Source: Hyaloscypha bicolor E (lineage: Eukaryota > Ascomycota > Leotiomycetes > Helotiales > Hyaloscyphaceae). Taken from it: a DNA stretch of 64,000 nucleotides. Position numbers and translations under genes: made by a program. The notes beneath the pieces are model-generated. The model worked only from the letters and a program-made list of their open reading frames with translations, searched no databases and was not told the DNA's origin. Positions 62,780 to 64,000 of this stretch are shown here, piece by piece (position 1 is the first letter of the stretch; each line of letters opens with the position of its first letter). The stretch covers positions 1,395,308 through 1,459,307 of the forward strand of contig NW_020194684.1 in NCBI RefSeq assembly GCF_002865645.1. The letters are read 5' to 3'.

Positions 62780-63330
62780 TATAATCTTTTAATCTAGCTA
62801 GCTAAAATATAAGCCTAATTCTTATATATTATAGAGTAAGACTATAGAGGTTTATATAAGAAAAGAAGAAGCTTTATAAGCTTATAAAATAGCTTAAAGG
62901 AAATTATAAGTAAGAGAAAGAACTATAATAATTTATAAAAAGAACAAAAGAGTATTATAAATATAAGTAAGAGCTAAAAAGAAATTATAAATAAAGTATA
63001 ATTAATAAGAAACTTATAGAGGCAAGTAAGATTTAAAAGGGCTTATAAAAGAAAAAGAGTTTTATAAGTAAAAATAAAGAAAATAATAGTTTATAAAATA
63101 ATTCTATAAATATTAAATAAGGCTTAAAATGGCTTATAAGAAGAAGAAAAGATCTTTATATATATAAATAAGATTATAAGAATTTATAAAAAGAAAAAAA
63201 GAGTTTATATATATAAATAAAAGCTATTATAATTTATAAAAAAAAGTAAAAAGCTTTATAAATATAAATAAAGCTTAGAAAAGAATATAAAAGAAAAGAA
63301 AGATTTTAGAAAGCCTTATAAGAATAATAT
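62780..63330 (+). pseudogene. Lys/Gln/Tyr-rich repetitive frame
   Basis: This purine-rich stretch reads, with TAA taken as former CAA, as a repetitive Lys/Gln/Tyr/Glu-rich sequence (YKYKQELKRNYKQ, LYIYKQDYKNLQKEKK, LYIYKQKLLQFIKK) that could form coiled coil. One phase shift may occur near 62910. It lacks any family motif and might instead be a degenerate non-coding tandem repeat with a unit of about 30-50 bp. Confidence 0.35.
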
Positions 63331-63567
63331 TATTTCTTTTATAATAAAAAGAATTTTTATATATAATTTATATTAGAAATAAAAATAAAAATAAACTAAA
63401 TTTAATATATTAAATATAAGTTTATATATATATAAATTATATTAAGTTTAAAGTTTAAGAATTTATAAAATTAATTAATTAAAAATAGATAATATAATCT
63501 AAAAAAAGAGTTTTATAAATTAAATTAATAAAAGAGAATTAATTATAAATTAATTAAATAATATATT

Positions 63568-63712
63568 ATATAAGAAATATAAGAAATATAAGAAATATAA
63601 GAAATATAAGAAATATAAGAAATATAAGAAATATAAGAAAATATAAGAAATATAAGAAATATAAGAAATATAAGAAATATAAGAAATATAAGAAATATAA
63701 GAAATATAAGAA
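63568..63712. repeat. 9-bp minisatellite (atataagaa)n
   Basis: There are about sixteen head-to-tail copies of atataagaa, with one 10-base unit near 63640. It is followed by three copies of an 8-base variant (atttataa) to about 63738. The copies are nearly perfect. Confidence 0.9.
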
Positions 63713-63738
63713 ATTTATAAATTTATAAATTTATAAAT

Positions 63739-64000
63739 CAAATTCGTTTATTAAAAGTAAATTATATTTATTTTAATTTTATTAATTTATAAAAATATTA
63801 TTATTTATATAATAAAATATTATAATATTAAAGATCTTATTAAAATAACTTTTAAGTTAAAAAATATATCTCTAAATATTTTAAAAATAGTTTATATATT
63901 TAATATATTTAATAATATAAAGTTTTTAAAGAGCTCTTTTAAAAATATTATATAAAAATTAATATTAATTAAAATCTTTTATATATATAAAAAATTTATT
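63739..64000. other. AT-rich end of window
   Basis: Nearly pure A/T. I see no frame, motif or repeat. Confidence 0.6.

Noticed and set aside
63568..63712. CRISPR-like array
   Set aside because: The 9-bp units are contiguous with no spacers, and the genome is eukaryotic; it is a minisatellite.
1..64000. Mitochondrial or apicomplexan origin suggested by very low G+C
   Set aside because: Nested Gypsy and Copia elements with TSDs and a CpA-to-TpA bias point to a RIP-active fungal nuclear genome.

Overview
This window is a stack of dead transposable elements from a filamentous ascomycete (Pezizomycotina) nuclear genome, mutated by repeat-induced point mutation (RIP). G+C is very low (about a fifth by eye). 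CpA and TpG are nearly absent outside a few short islands, TpA is in excess, and stops are almost all TAA/TAG where related proteins have Gln or Trp codons. No open frame in 64 kb exceeds about 90 codons. I see no host gene, tRNA or rRNA. Family assignments rest on recognisable relic motifs (for example YLNN for YLDD) plus LTR pairs and target-site duplications (TSDs).

Layout. 1-3045: 3' part of a Ty3/Gypsy pol (D). 3083-23280: full-length Gypsy B (LTRs 301 bp, TSD attag/attaa), split by Gypsy A at 3636-16765 (LTRs 303 bp, TSD gctac/actac) and carrying an unmutated solo LTR (20766-21059). 23286-24735: gag-like relic of unknown family. 24740-29096: Gypsy C' (pol and 3' LTR only), joined to Copia E1 (29102-33183), which holds a 170-bp element with an 8-bp TSD. 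33184-39683: full-length Copia E2, inserted in E1's 3' LTR and itself carrying a lightly mutated reverse solo LTR of family A. 39702-41340: AT-rich filler with a solo LTR B. 41346-53576: Copia E3 on the minus strand, split by full-length Gypsy C (46161-52305, perfect TSD ctatt). 53577-55541: a CACGTG-bearing island and an unrecognised plus-strand frame (H). 55542-56510: 5'-truncated Copia E4 with a solo LTR B in its LTR. 56894-62499: unrecognised element G, a roughly 1,580-codon minus-strand frame between about 220-bp direct repeats. 62500-64000: partial repeats, a Lys/Gln/Tyr-rich frame, a 9-bp minisatellite and AT filler.

The ordinary Gypsy and Copia relics keep the usual gag-protease-RT-RNase H-integrase layout, and B, C, C' and D also keep chromodomain-like tails. 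Three parts do not fit known layouts. Element A carries two long extra frames between pol and its 3' LTR, one antisense (about 600 codons) and one sense (918 codons to the LTR). Element G has one very long frame with no RT or integrase motif that I can see. Frame H is also unrecognised. These are the best candidates for something undescribed. The nesting gives a relative order: E1 before E2 before solo LTR A; E3 before C; B before A; E4 before solo LTR B.
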